Part shown: one piece after another, positions 17,507 through 26,407 of the stretch | Numbering within the stretch: position 1 is the first letter of the stretch | Layout: every line of letters starts with the position of its first letter | Assembly (NCBI RefSeq): GCF_018132105.1 | Contig: NZ_JWHL01000001.1 | Span: forward strand, 211,127-275,126 | From: Methanocalculus chunghsingensis | GTDB lineage: Archaea; Halobacteriota; Methanomicrobia; Methanomicrobiales; Methanocorpusculaceae | Direction of reading: 5' to 3' | Length of the DNA: 64,000 bases | Position numbers and translations under genes: made by a program | Notes under the pieces: model-generated | Told to the model about the DNA's origin: nothing | Seen by the model: the letters and a program-made list of their open reading frames with translations, nothing else | Databases searched by the model: none

Positions 17507-18937
17507 TCACCGGCGGTCAATGATCCGTTTCGGCCTCCCCGGAACTTTATACAGCTCAAGCTCACCAGGCCCGGTGAAATGGAAGAGGATCTCAAGCGAT
17601 CCACTATTATATAGCTCTTGTAGCTCTGGTTTGAACCGGAAGAATGCCTTCAGGAAGACCTCCTGGATCATATCTGTATCCGTTGTCTTTGGATCGTTGC
17701 ATTCAAGACTCACACGGAGGATCGTTGTGTCTGTATCTCTTCCTCCATAGAGGAAGGCTTCATACTCACCGGTAAGATACTCCATATTCTCCTTCTGAAA
17801 AACTCCCCGCTCGACATCGACGCGGCAGAAGGATCGACCCTCAACCCAGAACCGTTCACCCTCACGCTCAGGTGTTTTAATCCGGAGTGATGTCCTCCCA
17901 CAGATACACCGATCACGCGAGACGACCGCAGTTGCATCCTCAGTATCATAATTAATGAGCAGTGTTCCGCATCGTTCCCCTACAGGCAGGAGTTTTGTTA
18001 AGATGATCCGCCCGTACTCTCCGTCTTTTACAAAGTGATCCATCCGGGGGTTATAGAGATCCATGTGGATGAGATCCTCGGGGACATGAAGGCCTGCTTT
18101 TGCATAACACTCCCCGCACATCGTCCCCTCAGTACTCCCATAGGTATTATACACCTCACAGCCCCATAGGCTCGACATATAGGTCCGGGACGCCTCGGCA
18201 AAGCTCTCCCCCCCGACGACGAGCCTCTCGACCCCGGAGGTCTTTGGATCAATCCCCTCTGCAGTCAGCCGCCTGGCAAGCCGGATCAATTTGAAGACCG
18301 ATCCGATGATAACAGTCGGCTTGTAGTTCTTCACCACCCGGACAGGAAATGTGCACTTTCCTTCCGGGATGATGGTACTCCCTGTCCGGCGTGCGGCGAG
18401 CGTCATCATATTTGCACCGACATTCATCCCGTAGCTTGCACAGACGACGATCCGATCCCCGGGAGCAATCCCATACGATCGGAAGATACGTGCGTACTTC
18501 TCTGAGTACCGAAGCCAGTCCTGCCATGTGAGAAAGAAGGCCTTTGGTGCCCCCGAGGTTCCGCTCGTTTCATGAATGGTATAGATCTCGTTCATTCGTG
18601 CGGAGAGAAATTCAAAACGTTCTGTGACGGGAGGCTGATTATTCCGGATTGTGCTCCCCGAGATGATAGGAAGCTCCAGGAGATCTTCGTGCTCCCTGAT
18701 CGAGGAGATATCGATGGCATGCTCTCTGAACCATTTGCGATAGAACGGGGAATGTTCATTTGCGTAGTGAATGGTATATCTGACTCTTTCATCGATGACT
18801 GCATCAAGCTCGTCACGCGGCATCGTCTCGATCTTCTCGCGGAAATACCCTGTCTCGCCCATACGCTTTTTGATGCTATATGACCGGATATATCTTATCA
18901 TAGACCGGGGAAGGTATTGGATCGCTTCTTTTTTCAA
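17507..18937 (-). CDS. ftsA: Probable coenzyme F390 synthetase (phenylacetate-CoA ligase family)
   Basis: Adenylate-forming protein related to phenylacetate-CoA ligase. In methanogens the closest well-known relative is coenzyme F390 synthetase, which transfers AMP or GMP to the 8-hydroxyl of F420 when oxygen is present. Family marks are HETSGTSGAPKAF (P-loop), YGSTEGTMCGECY with the cysteine pair typical of the F390 subgroup, LINYDTEDA, and two further cysteines in DRCICGR, probably binding zinc. The C-terminus ends VPGRPKRI. The start drawn is a TTG at 18937; an ATG at 18901 is a reasonable alternative. The start codon is only about 25 bp from the divergent mutS, so the two promoters must overlap each other's genes. 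Confidence 0.75.
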   Translation of the reverse strand: MKKEAIQYLPRSMIRYIRSYSIKKRMGETGYFREKIETMPRDELDAVIDERVRYTIHYANEHSPFYRKWFREHAIDISSIREHEDLLELPIISGSTIRNNQPPVTERFEFLSARMNEIYTIHETSGTSGAPKAFFLTWQDWLRYSEKYARIFRSYGIAPGDRIVVCASYGMNVGANMMTLAARRTGSTIIPEGKCTFPVRVVKNYKPTVIIGSVFKLIRLARRLTAEGIDPKTSGVERLVVGGESFAEASRTYMSSLWGCEVYNTYGSTEGTMCGECYAKAGLHVPEDLIHMDLYNPRMDHFVKDGEYGRIILTKLLPVGERCGTLLINYDTEDATAVVSRDRCICGRTSLRIKTPEREGERFWVEGRSFCRVDVERGVFQKENMEYLTGEYEAFLYGGRDTDTTILRVSLECNDPKTTDTDMIQEVFLKAFFRFKPELQELYNSGSLEILFHFTGPGELELYKVPGRPKRIIDRR

Positions 18938-18962
18938 TGCACAGATACGATCAGGTATAGGA

Positions 18963-21587
18963 ATGGCATCTCATACACAACTGACCCCGGCGATGAAGCA
19001 GTTCTGGGATATGAAGAATCAGTATCCTGACTGTATTCTCCTTGTCAGGATGGGGGATTTTTACGAGACGTTTTATGAGGATGCAGTGACCTGTGCACGG
19101 GAACTCGACATCGTCCTGACGACACGATCAAAAGATCCCGAGGGGAATCCCATCGCACTTGCGGGTGTGCCGTACCATGCCGCAGAGACCTACATCCCAC
19201 GTCTGGTGCGAAAAGGGTACCGGGTTGCCATCTGCGAACAGGTTGAGGATCCAAAGAAGGCAAAAGGTGTGGTGAAACGGGATGTTGTCCGGGTTGTGAC
19301 CCCGGGGTGCGCCATCGACCCGATGATCATCGATGCTCCGGAGTCACGGTACCTGATGGCGATCCTACCGGACAGGAAGAACGAGTCCTTCGGCATCGCC
19401 TGTCTTGAGCTATCAACTGGTGAATTCTTCGTCAGGATGATTCAGAAAGGCGAGGGGAGAATGGGGATCGCCTCTCTCATCGAGGCGTCCCGGCCTGCTG
19501 AGTGTCTCATCCCTGAACGGACCGATCCGGCAGTTACCAGCCTTATCGCCTCTCTTGGGGTAGTCATTACCGAGCGGAGTCCGGCAGAGTTCGATCCCGC
19601 AGATAGCGATACCATCCTCTGCCGGCAGTTCGGTGTCGCATCGCTGGAAGGGTTTGGCCTCCGTGAGATGCCATTAGCTGTGGGTGCTGCAGGTGCTGCT
19701 TTCTCCTATGCAACCCGTACACAGAAGACTGCACTTCCGCACCTCTCAGAGATCAGGGTGATGCAGCCATCTGAGGGGATGATCCTGGATGCCGTCACCC
19801 AGAGAAACCTTGAGATCACCCGGACAGAACGTGGCGAAAAGAGTCGTTCAACCCTCCTTGGCACGCTTGATCTGACGAAGAGCCCGATGGGACGGCGGCG
19901 ACTCTCAATGGAGATTACCGCACCCCTGACCAGCATATCCGCCATAAATGAACGTCTTGATCTGGTGGAGTGGTTCATACATCACCCCTTGATCCGATCA
20001 GATATTGAAGATCTATTGTCAGAGTGCAGCGATATTGAGCGGATCGCAGGGAGGATCGCCTATGGAAATGCATCCCCACGTGATCTCCTCTCCCTCGCGG
20101 GATCCCTTTCGTCTCTTGTGAGGATCAGAACCTGTCTCTCCGGAGAGGTACCTCCTCTTATGGATAAACTCTCCCGGGATATCGGACAGTTCGGGGATAT
20201 CATTGCGCTGATCGAATCTGCAATCGCAGATGACCCCCCGCTCCTCATCCGAAACGGTGGTGTCATCCGTGAGGGTTATGATCCAACCCTCGACGAGCTC
20301 CGGAAGACAGCCGGCTCCGGGAGAGAATGGATTCTTACCCTCCAGCAGTCTGAGCGGGAACGGACCGGGATTAAATCGCTGAAGATCGCGTATAATCAGG
20401 TATTTGGGTATTATATAGAAGTGACGAAGCCGAATCTCACAAAGGTTCCTCCTGAGTATGAGAGGAAGCAGACGACGGCGACAGGGGAGCGTTTTACGCT
20501 TCCTGAACTTCGTGAATATGAGCGGACGATTGCCACCGCCGATGAACGGGCACTCCTCCGGGAGGCAGAACTTTACATACACCTCATCGAGGAACTCCGC
20601 CCGATGGTTCCGGCGTTTCAGAAGGCGGCACGGGCAACGGGGATGATCGATCTCCTCCTCTCATTTGCCCTGGTTGCAGAGAGGCAGGGGTACACACGCC
20701 CGGGCCTGACCGGGGGCGGATCTATCCGGATACGTGGAGGCCGCCATCCCGTCGTCGAGTCGACGGTTACCGGCGGGTACGTCCCGAATGATACAGACCT
20801 CGATACCGTCGGGGATCAGATCCTGATCCTCACAGGGGCGAATATGGCGGGAAAATCCACGTATATGCGTTCTGTAGCCCTCATCTGTATTATGGCACAG
20901 ACCGGGAGCTTCGTTCCGGCAGATGCAGCAGAGATCGGGGTGATAGATCGGATATTCACCCGTGTCGGTGCCTCAGATGATCTCGCAGGCGGGCAGAGCA
21001 CCTTCATGGTCGAGATGGTGGAGCTTGCATCCATCCTCAGGAATGCCACTGAGCGGAGCCTTATCCTGCTTGATGAGATCGGGCGGGGAACGAGTACCGT
21101 CGATGGATACAGCATCGCCAGATCCGTCCTTGAGTACCTTCATGGCAAGCGGCCCTCAGGGCCTAAGACCCTCTTTGCAACACATTTCCATCGGCTCGTC
21201 GAGGTTGAGGGGGAGTTATCCCGGGTCCGGAACTACCACTTTGCTGTCAGAGAGACAGAGAAAGAGATCACGTTCCTTCGAAAACTCATCCCGGGTGCGA
21301 CAGATCGGAGCTATGGTATCCATGTCGCACGTATTGCCGGTGTCCCAGAGAAGGTTCTCATCCGTGCGGATTCGATTCTGAAAGAGGTGCTTGAAGAAGA
21401 GGAGCGGGGAGGAACAGAAGGCAGGCGGAGGCCCCGGTATACCCAGCTCCTCATCTCTGATCTGAGTCAGGAGAAACCTCCGGAGAGTCCTGTCCTTGCA
21501 GAACTACGGCAGATAGATATCGATCGTCTCAGTCCCATTGAGGCGTTGAATATCCTTTCTGACCTGAAGAAGAGAGCTGGTGATTAG
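18963..21587 (+). CDS. mutS: DNA mismatch repair protein MutS
   Basis: Recognises mismatches and starts repair with MutL. The product has 874 residues from the ATG at 18963 (MASHTQLTPAMKQFW), normal for MutS1. Domain I has the mismatch-contacting Phe-X-Glu in GDFYETF (residues 33-35). The core and clamp follow; the ATPase domain has Walker A TGANMAGKST at about 623, then DDLAGGQSTFMVEM, LLDEIGRGTSTVDG and ATHFHRL. It is a bacterial-type MutS and immediately precedes mutL: the TAG stop is followed directly by the mutL ATG. An upstream in-frame ATG would extend the protein through the divergent gene and is rejected. Confidence 0.97.
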   Translation: MASHTQLTPAMKQFWDMKNQYPDCILLVRMGDFYETFYEDAVTCARELDIVLTTRSKDPEGNPIALAGVPYHAAETYIPRLVRKGYRVAICEQVEDPKKAKGVVKRDVVRVVTPGCAIDPMIIDAPESRYLMAILPDRKNESFGIACLELSTGEFFVRMIQKGEGRMGIASLIEASRPAECLIPERTDPAVTSLIASLGVVITERSPAEFDPADSDTILCRQFGVASLEGFGLREMPLAVGAAGAAFSYATRTQKTALPHLSEIRVMQPSEGMILDAVTQRNLEITRTERGEKSRSTLLGTLDLTKSPMGRRRLSMEITAPLTSISAINERLDLVEWFIHHPLIRSDIEDLLSECSDIERIAGRIAYGNASPRDLLSLAGSLSSLVRIRTCLSGEVPPLMDKLSRDIGQFGDIIALIESAIADDPPLLIRNGGVIREGYDPTLDELRKTAGSGREWILTLQQSERERTGIKSLKIAYNQVFGYYIEVTKPNLTKVPPEYERKQTTATGERFTLPELREYERTIATADERALLREAELYIHLIEELRPMVPAFQKAARATGMIDLLLSFALVAERQGYTRPGLTGGGSIRIRGGRHPVVESTVTGGYVPNDTDLDTVGDQILILTGANMAGKSTYMRSVALICIMAQTGSFVPADAAEIGVIDRIFTRVGASDDLAGGQSTFMVEMVELASILRNATERSLILLDEIGRGTSTVDGYSIARSVLEYLHGKRPSGPKTLFATHFHRLVEVEGELSRVRNYHFAVRETEKEITFLRKLIPGATDRSYGIHVARIAGVPEKVLIRADSILKEVLEEEERGGTEGRRRPRYTQLLISDLSQEKPPESPVLAELRQIDIDRLSPIEALNILSDLKKRAGD

Positions 21588-23375
21588 ATGATGGACAATC
21601 CAGTCATCCATATTCTTGATGAAGAGACCGTCTCACATATCGCGGCAGGAGAGGTTGTGGAACGGCCGGCATCGGTTGTGAAGGAACTGGTTGAGAATGC
21701 AATCGATGCCGGGGCGTCGAGGATCCGCATCGATATCAGGAGTGACCGGAGCGAGGTCAGACGTATCATCGTCACCGATAACGGCATCGGGATGAGTCCG
21801 GATGATGCCGAACGTGCTTTTCGACAGCATGCAACGAGCAAGATCAAAACCGCAGACGATCTCGGACTCATCCGGACACTGGGGTTTCGGGGTGAGGCAC
21901 TTGCAAGCATCGCTGCAATATCCGAAGTCGTCCTCTCCACGAGAAGAAGAGATGATATTGCAGGAACAGAGGTTCACCTCTCAGGTGGGGCGATCACCTC
22001 AGTTTCTGAGTGTGGAACACCCCCGGGGACGATCCTCGAGGTCTCCGGCCTCTTCTTCAACACACCTGCACGGAGAAAGTTCCAGAGGACCATCTCAACG
22101 GAGCTTGCCCATATCTTCGATATGGTGGAGCGGACGGCACTCTCACATCCCGGGGTCTCTTTTCAGCTCCTTCACCAGGAGAAGGAGAAGTTCCGGACCT
22201 CAGGACGGGGGGATCTCCTTGATACGATTCAGAGCCTCTTTGGGGCAGATCTCTCCCGCCGACTCATTGAGGTTCTGCCAGCTCCGGGTGGAATCTCCAT
22301 ATCCGGGTTTATAGCGTACCCTCTTGTATCACAGAGGGGGAGATCCTCGGTGTATCTCTCGGTGAATGGTCGCCAGATAACCTCTCCCTCCCTTGCACGT
22401 GCGATCCGGGATGGCTTTGGGGAGAGTCTCCCAAAGGGTGAATATCCGTTTGCTGTCATCGACTGCAGGATGGATCCCGAAGAGGTCGATGTGAACGTCC
22501 ATCCAACCAAGAAGGAGGTCCGGTTTTCATCAGAACGGGCTGTTGCTGATACGGTACGGGGAGCTGTCCGTTCTGCCCTGACGACCTCGGGTTCATTTCA
22601 GGTGCCGGAGATCAGGCAGAATCCGGCACCTGTCCCGATCAGAGATGGGGAACTCCATCATCCGGAACCGGTATTACGAACGGCTTCAGGTGCCGTGGAA
22701 TTCCCCCGGCAGCCCGTCGTCGCCGAAGGAAAGGGTATTTATGGCCGAACCGACCGGCAGCTTCGCCAGACCGAGCTTCCCAGGAAGAGTCAGGAGATTC
22801 CACCCATCCCGTCAGTTCTCGGGCAGATTGATGGAACCTACATCCTCGCCGCGGGAAAGGATGGGGGTCTGCTGATCATCGATCAGCATGCAGCGCATGA
22901 AAAGATCGTATATGACAATCTCCGGAAGCAGACGGATGGTACAACCGCGTATCAGCATCTCCTTGAACCGGTGACGATCAGCCTTTCACGCAAGGATTCA
23001 GCCCTTCTCAAGGATGCACTAGAGGATATCGCTTCTGCCGGTATCATCCTTGAGGAGTTCGGTGGTGATACCTGGATGGTCCGTGCAGTACCGGCAGACG
23101 GAGTGAAGCTTGAAGAAGCTGATGAGATCCGATCGCTTCTTCTTGAATTGATTGAGGGTGTTCGGGGACCTGCAGGGGATCGACGCCTCCGGATGTACCA
23201 GACGATCGCCTGCAGAGCAGCGATCAAGGGAAATACCCTCCTCTCACAGGAGCAGATGGAACGACTCCTCTCCCAGCTCTTCACTGCTGCCCCTCCGTAT
23301 ACCTGCCCCCATGGGAGGCCAGCTGTTATCAGCTATGCGCCATCGGATCTTGAGCAGCTCTTCAGGCGAAGGTAG
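21588..23375 (+). CDS. mutL: DNA mismatch repair protein MutL
   Basis: Couples mismatch recognition by MutS to strand incision. The product has 595 residues. The GHKL ATPase domain has AAGEVVERPASVVKELVENAIDAG split over the first 45 residues, DNGIGM, the ATSKI motif and TLGFRGEAL. The C-terminal domain carries an endonuclease metal site: DQHAAHEKIVYD at about residue 432 and CPHGRP at about 573, plus ACRAAIKGN. The last acid of the usual DQHA-X2-E-X4-E motif is Asp here. It therefore looks like a nicking MutL, expected in an organism without MutH. It abuts mutS with no gap. Confidence 0.96.
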   Translation: MMDNPVIHILDEETVSHIAAGEVVERPASVVKELVENAIDAGASRIRIDIRSDRSEVRRIIVTDNGIGMSPDDAERAFRQHATSKIKTADDLGLIRTLGFRGEALASIAAISEVVLSTRRRDDIAGTEVHLSGGAITSVSECGTPPGTILEVSGLFFNTPARRKFQRTISTELAHIFDMVERTALSHPGVSFQLLHQEKEKFRTSGRGDLLDTIQSLFGADLSRRLIEVLPAPGGISISGFIAYPLVSQRGRSSVYLSVNGRQITSPSLARAIRDGFGESLPKGEYPFAVIDCRMDPEEVDVNVHPTKKEVRFSSERAVADTVRGAVRSALTTSGSFQVPEIRQNPAPVPIRDGELHHPEPVLRTASGAVEFPRQPVVAEGKGIYGRTDRQLRQTELPRKSQEIPPIPSVLGQIDGTYILAAGKDGGLLIIDQHAAHEKIVYDNLRKQTDGTTAYQHLLEPVTISLSRKDSALLKDALEDIASAGIILEEFGGDTWMVRAVPADGVKLEEADEIRSLLLELIEGVRGPAGDRRLRMYQTIACRAAIKGNTLLSQEQMERLLSQLFTAAPPYTCPHGRPAVISYAPSDLEQLFRRR

Positions 23376-23424
23376 GATGAAAAAGGGCACATTGATTATC
23401 ACCTCCTGCCTCACATGATATACT

Positions 23425-24735
23425 GTGAAATGGGGGATTCTTGGTGGCGGGCTGACTGGTGTGACGCTCGCCCGGCTATTGCATGAGGCAGGAGAGGACC
23501 CGGTTGTCTTTGAGAAGGAGGACCGGATTGGTGGTCTCTGCCGTTCCATGCGTCAGGATGGCTTCACCTTTGATCAGGGTGGTTCACATATTATCTTCTC
23601 ACGTGACACCGATGTGCTCACGTTCATGCATTCCGTTCTTGATACCAATAAGGCTGAGCGGAAGCGAAATACGAAGATTTTTTATAAAGACCTCCTTGTG
23701 ACATATCCTTTCGAGAACGGGCTCTATGAACTTCCTAAAGAGGATCTCTTCCTCTGCATCAACGAATATATCAGGACACTCATCGCCGCTGAAAAAGGGG
23801 AGATTCCCGCTCCTGAAAACTTCCGTGAATGGATTTATTGCACCTTCGGCCGGGGGATAGCTGAATGTTATCTTGTTCCATATAACGAAAAGATCTGGAA
23901 CTATCCGACAGAACGGATGTCGGCACACTGGATGGAAGGGCGCGTTCCACGCCCCCCTGTTGAGGATATCATCCGGTCTGCGACCGGAATTCCAACAGAA
24001 GGATATACCCATCAGTCGGTCTTCTGCTATCCTGTCGAGGGGGGAATCGAAGCCCTTGTATCGGCAATTGCAGATCCGATCAAGGGGAAGATACATACTG
24101 ACTGTGCAGTCAGCTCTCTTCGAAAGGATGGGGACGTATGGTTCATCGGAGATGGAAAGGACGAGTATCGGGTCGATGCGGTCATCTCCACGATCCCGCT
24201 CCAGTATCTCCTGCCAACTCTTTCTGAAATCCCTTCTTCGGTCGTGGAGGCCTGTAATAATCTCCGTTACAACTCCCTCATCTCGGTCTGTATCGGATTT
24301 GAAGGGAGGGTCCCTCCCCTCTCCTGGGTTTATATCCCTGACAGCGCCACAGGCCATTTCAACCGGATATCATTCCCATCAAACTACAGTGATGCGGTCG
24401 CCCCGCCCGGCCATGCATCGATCCTTGCCGAGATCACTTATAATGACGGAGATGTCATCTCAGAGCTGACCGATGAGGAGATACTCGATGATACCATCTC
24501 TCACCTGATCCGGATGGGCTTCATCCCTGAGGATGCCAATATAGTCACCCGTTCGGTCGCCCGTTCGGAGTTTGCCTACGTCGTCTATGATCTTGAGTAC
24601 CTCAGGAATATTCAGATTGTGCGGTCCTATCTTGAGGATCTCGGCATCCACCTCGTCGGGCGTTTCTCGCAGTTTGAATATCTCAACATGGATGGTTGTA
24701 TCCGTAGTGCTCTTCAGTTTATGGAGGAATTATGA
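23425..24735 (+). CDS. FAD-dependent NAD(P)/FAD oxidoreductase, UDP-galactopyranose mutase/amine oxidase-like
   Basis: Flavoprotein of 436 residues starting at a GTG (MKWGILGGGLTGVTLARLL). The N-terminal dinucleotide fold has GGGLTG, an acidic end of strand two (VFEKEDRIGGLC), then DQGGSHIIFS, as in the amine oxidase/protoporphyrinogen oxidase/UDP-galactopyranose mutase superfamily. The C-terminal part has LVGRFSQFEYLNMDGCIRSA, the second FAD contact. The middle segment with YNEKIWNYPTERMSAHW resembles the sugar-nucleotide mutase subgroup. Because it overlaps a glycosyltransferase by 4 bp and a second follows, a role in making or using a sugar donor for a surface glycan is likely, but the reaction is inferred. 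Confidence 0.75.
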   Translation: MKWGILGGGLTGVTLARLLHEAGEDPVVFEKEDRIGGLCRSMRQDGFTFDQGGSHIIFSRDTDVLTFMHSVLDTNKAERKRNTKIFYKDLLVTYPFENGLYELPKEDLFLCINEYIRTLIAAEKGEIPAPENFREWIYCTFGRGIAECYLVPYNEKIWNYPTERMSAHWMEGRVPRPPVEDIIRSATGIPTEGYTHQSVFCYPVEGGIEALVSAIADPIKGKIHTDCAVSSLRKDGDVWFIGDGKDEYRVDAVISTIPLQYLLPTLSEIPSSVVEACNNLRYNSLISVCIGFEGRVPPLSWVYIPDSATGHFNRISFPSNYSDAVAPPGHASILAEITYNDGDVISELTDEEILDDTISHLIRMGFIPEDANIVTRSVARSEFAYVVYDLEYLRNIQIVRSYLEDLGIHLVGRFSQFEYLNMDGCIRSALQFMEEL

Positions 24736-25712
24736 GAGTGAATATCTTTGTTGAGGATATCTTCTTCTTCAAGTACCTCGGCTGTTCAACCCTGGCAAAG
24801 ACACTCTTTCGGGGGATATCTGCATCAAACTCTATTGATGCTCACTGGAACTCCTATAATGCCGATTTTGATCTTGTTCATTATCATAGCTTCGGACCGA
24901 TGACGCTCACCCATAAATCATATAGTGATGGGGTCAAGGTTCTGACGGCACACTCGACCCCCCGTTTAAATGACGGCAACATCGCCTTCTCTTCCTTCAT
25001 AAACAACCAGTATCCGAAGATCTACTCGAAGTTCGATCATATCATCGCAATCACACCCCCAAGCCTGCGCGAGATCAAGGAGATGCTCCCCGATATGGAG
25101 ACAACCCTTATTCCAAACGGGGTGGATCGAGAGAAGTTCAGGCCCGACAAGGAGAAGAGAGACCGCTTCCGGGGGTTCATCGGGGTTTTGGACACAGATA
25201 TCGTCGTCCTGACTGTAGCACAGGAGACGCCGAGAAAAGGGATCTATGATTTCCTCAACCTTGCAAAGCTTTTCCCTGATGTCACCTTCGTCTGGGTTGG
25301 AGGGTACCCATACAGCATCTTCTCAAAGGATTATGCAAAGATCGAGTACTGTAAGCGAAATGCAGGAAAGAACGTCATATTCACCGGATTTGTTCCTGAT
25401 ATCACCGAGGCGTATGCAGGAGCCGATATCTTCCTGATGCCGTCGTTTGCCGAGATCATGCCGATGGTCCTCCTTGAAGCTCTCTCAAGTGGCGTTCCGG
25501 TCATCGCCCGTGACATCCCGGAGTTTCGGGAGGTCTTTGGGTGTGCTGCCCTCCTCTTCTCGGATATTGAAGGGGCGGCAGCCCATCTGAGGGATGAGCC
25601 AGAGATCAGGCGTATCCGAACCATCGCGAGGCCATTTACGGAACGGTATGATATCAGGAAGATTGCAGACGAGCATATTGCGACATACAGAAGACTGGTG
25701 AACGAGGCATGA
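24732..25712 (+). CDS. Glycosyltransferase family 4 protein
   Basis: GT-B fold glycosyltransferase of 326 residues. The N-terminal half has the acceptor-side pattern FDLVHYHSFGPMTL, the middle IPNGVDREKF marks the GT4 hinge, and the C-terminal half has TVAQETPRKGIYDFLNLAKL, then the donor-binding EX7E-like SFAEIMPMVLLEALSSGVPV. It is probably cytosolic or membrane-associated and adds a sugar from a nucleotide donor to a lipid or polyprenyl carrier; substrates unknown. It overlaps the upstream FAD protein and the downstream GT2 gene by 4 bp each, so the three form one translational unit. Confidence 0.85.
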   Translation: MRVNIFVEDIFFFKYLGCSTLAKTLFRGISASNSIDAHWNSYNADFDLVHYHSFGPMTLTHKSYSDGVKVLTAHSTPRLNDGNIAFSSFINNQYPKIYSKFDHIIAITPPSLREIKEMLPDMETTLIPNGVDREKFRPDKEKRDRFRGFIGVLDTDIVVLTVAQETPRKGIYDFLNLAKLFPDVTFVWVGGYPYSIFSKDYAKIEYCKRNAGKNVIFTGFVPDITEAYAGADIFLMPSFAEIMPMVLLEALSSGVPVIARDIPEFREVFGCAALLFSDIEGAAAHLRDEPEIRRIRTIARPFTERYDIRKIADEHIATYRRLVNEA

Positions 25713-26407
25713 TATCTGTCATTGTACCAACCTATAACGAAGAGGGAAATATCGAGGCCTGCCTTCAGAGCCTCTCAGACCAGACGATCCCACGATCGGA
25801 CTATGAGATCATCGTCGTCGATGGCAACTCACGCGATGCAACCCGGACTATTGCAGAGAAGTATGCAGACTCGGTCTTCATCCAGACCAGTGCAAAGGTC
25901 GGCGGTGCACGCAACGATGGTGCTGTAGCATCAAAGGGGGATATCATCGCAACGACGGATGCCGACTGCCTCCTGCCGAGAGACTGGATTGAGCGTGTTG
26001 CAGCAGGATTTTCCGATCCTGAGGTAGTACAGCTGTATGGCCTTGTGGATCCACGTGAGCCTGGAATCAGGCATATCATCTCGCTCGCCTTTGCCAACGC
26101 CTTCTCTCGGATTGGGCACTCTACGAACACCCTTTATTATACACTCGGATGCAACACGGCATTTCGGAGGGAGTCCTTCTTTGAGGCAGGGATGTACCGG
26201 ACCATCGATGCAGGGGATGATCTTGAGATTGCGCGACGAATGAGAAAGCTTGGCAGGGTCCGGCTCGACAGCAGGCTCCGTGTCCGGTTCTCTATGAGGC
26301 GTTATGTCCAGTTTGGGACGCTCAAATCCCTGTATGAATGGCTCTATATCACCGTGAAGGGTGGGGATGATGAGAAGTACCAGTACTCCAGGCGTGAGTA
26401 CAAGTGA
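25709..26407 (+). CDS. Glycosyltransferase family 2 protein
   Basis: GT-A fold glycosyltransferase of 232 residues starting MISVIVPTYNEEGNIEACL. It has the strand-one motif, the nucleotide-binding VVDGNSRDATRTIAEKY, the metal-binding DXD-like TTDADC (about residue 90), and an acidic DDLEIARRM that matches the catalytic ED region. A hydrophobic C-terminal anchor is not seen. It is the last gene of the FAD/GT4/GT2 operon and ends base-to-base against the stop of the convergent radical SAM gene. The sugar and acceptor are not known. Confidence 0.87.
   Translation: MISVIVPTYNEEGNIEACLQSLSDQTIPRSDYEIIVVDGNSRDATRTIAEKYADSVFIQTSAKVGGARNDGAVASKGDIIATTDADCLLPRDWIERVAAGFSDPEVVQLYGLVDPREPGIRHIISLAFANAFSRIGHSTNTLYYTLGCNTAFRRESFFEAGMYRTIDAGDDLEIARRMRKLGRVRLDSRLRVRFSMRRYVQFGTLKSLYEWLYITVKGGDDEKYQYSRREYK

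Noticed and set aside
18771..18962. N-terminal extension of MutS by 64 residues
   Set aside because: It runs through the divergent F390 synthetase gene and has no MutS character; the ATG at 18963 fits the domain start.
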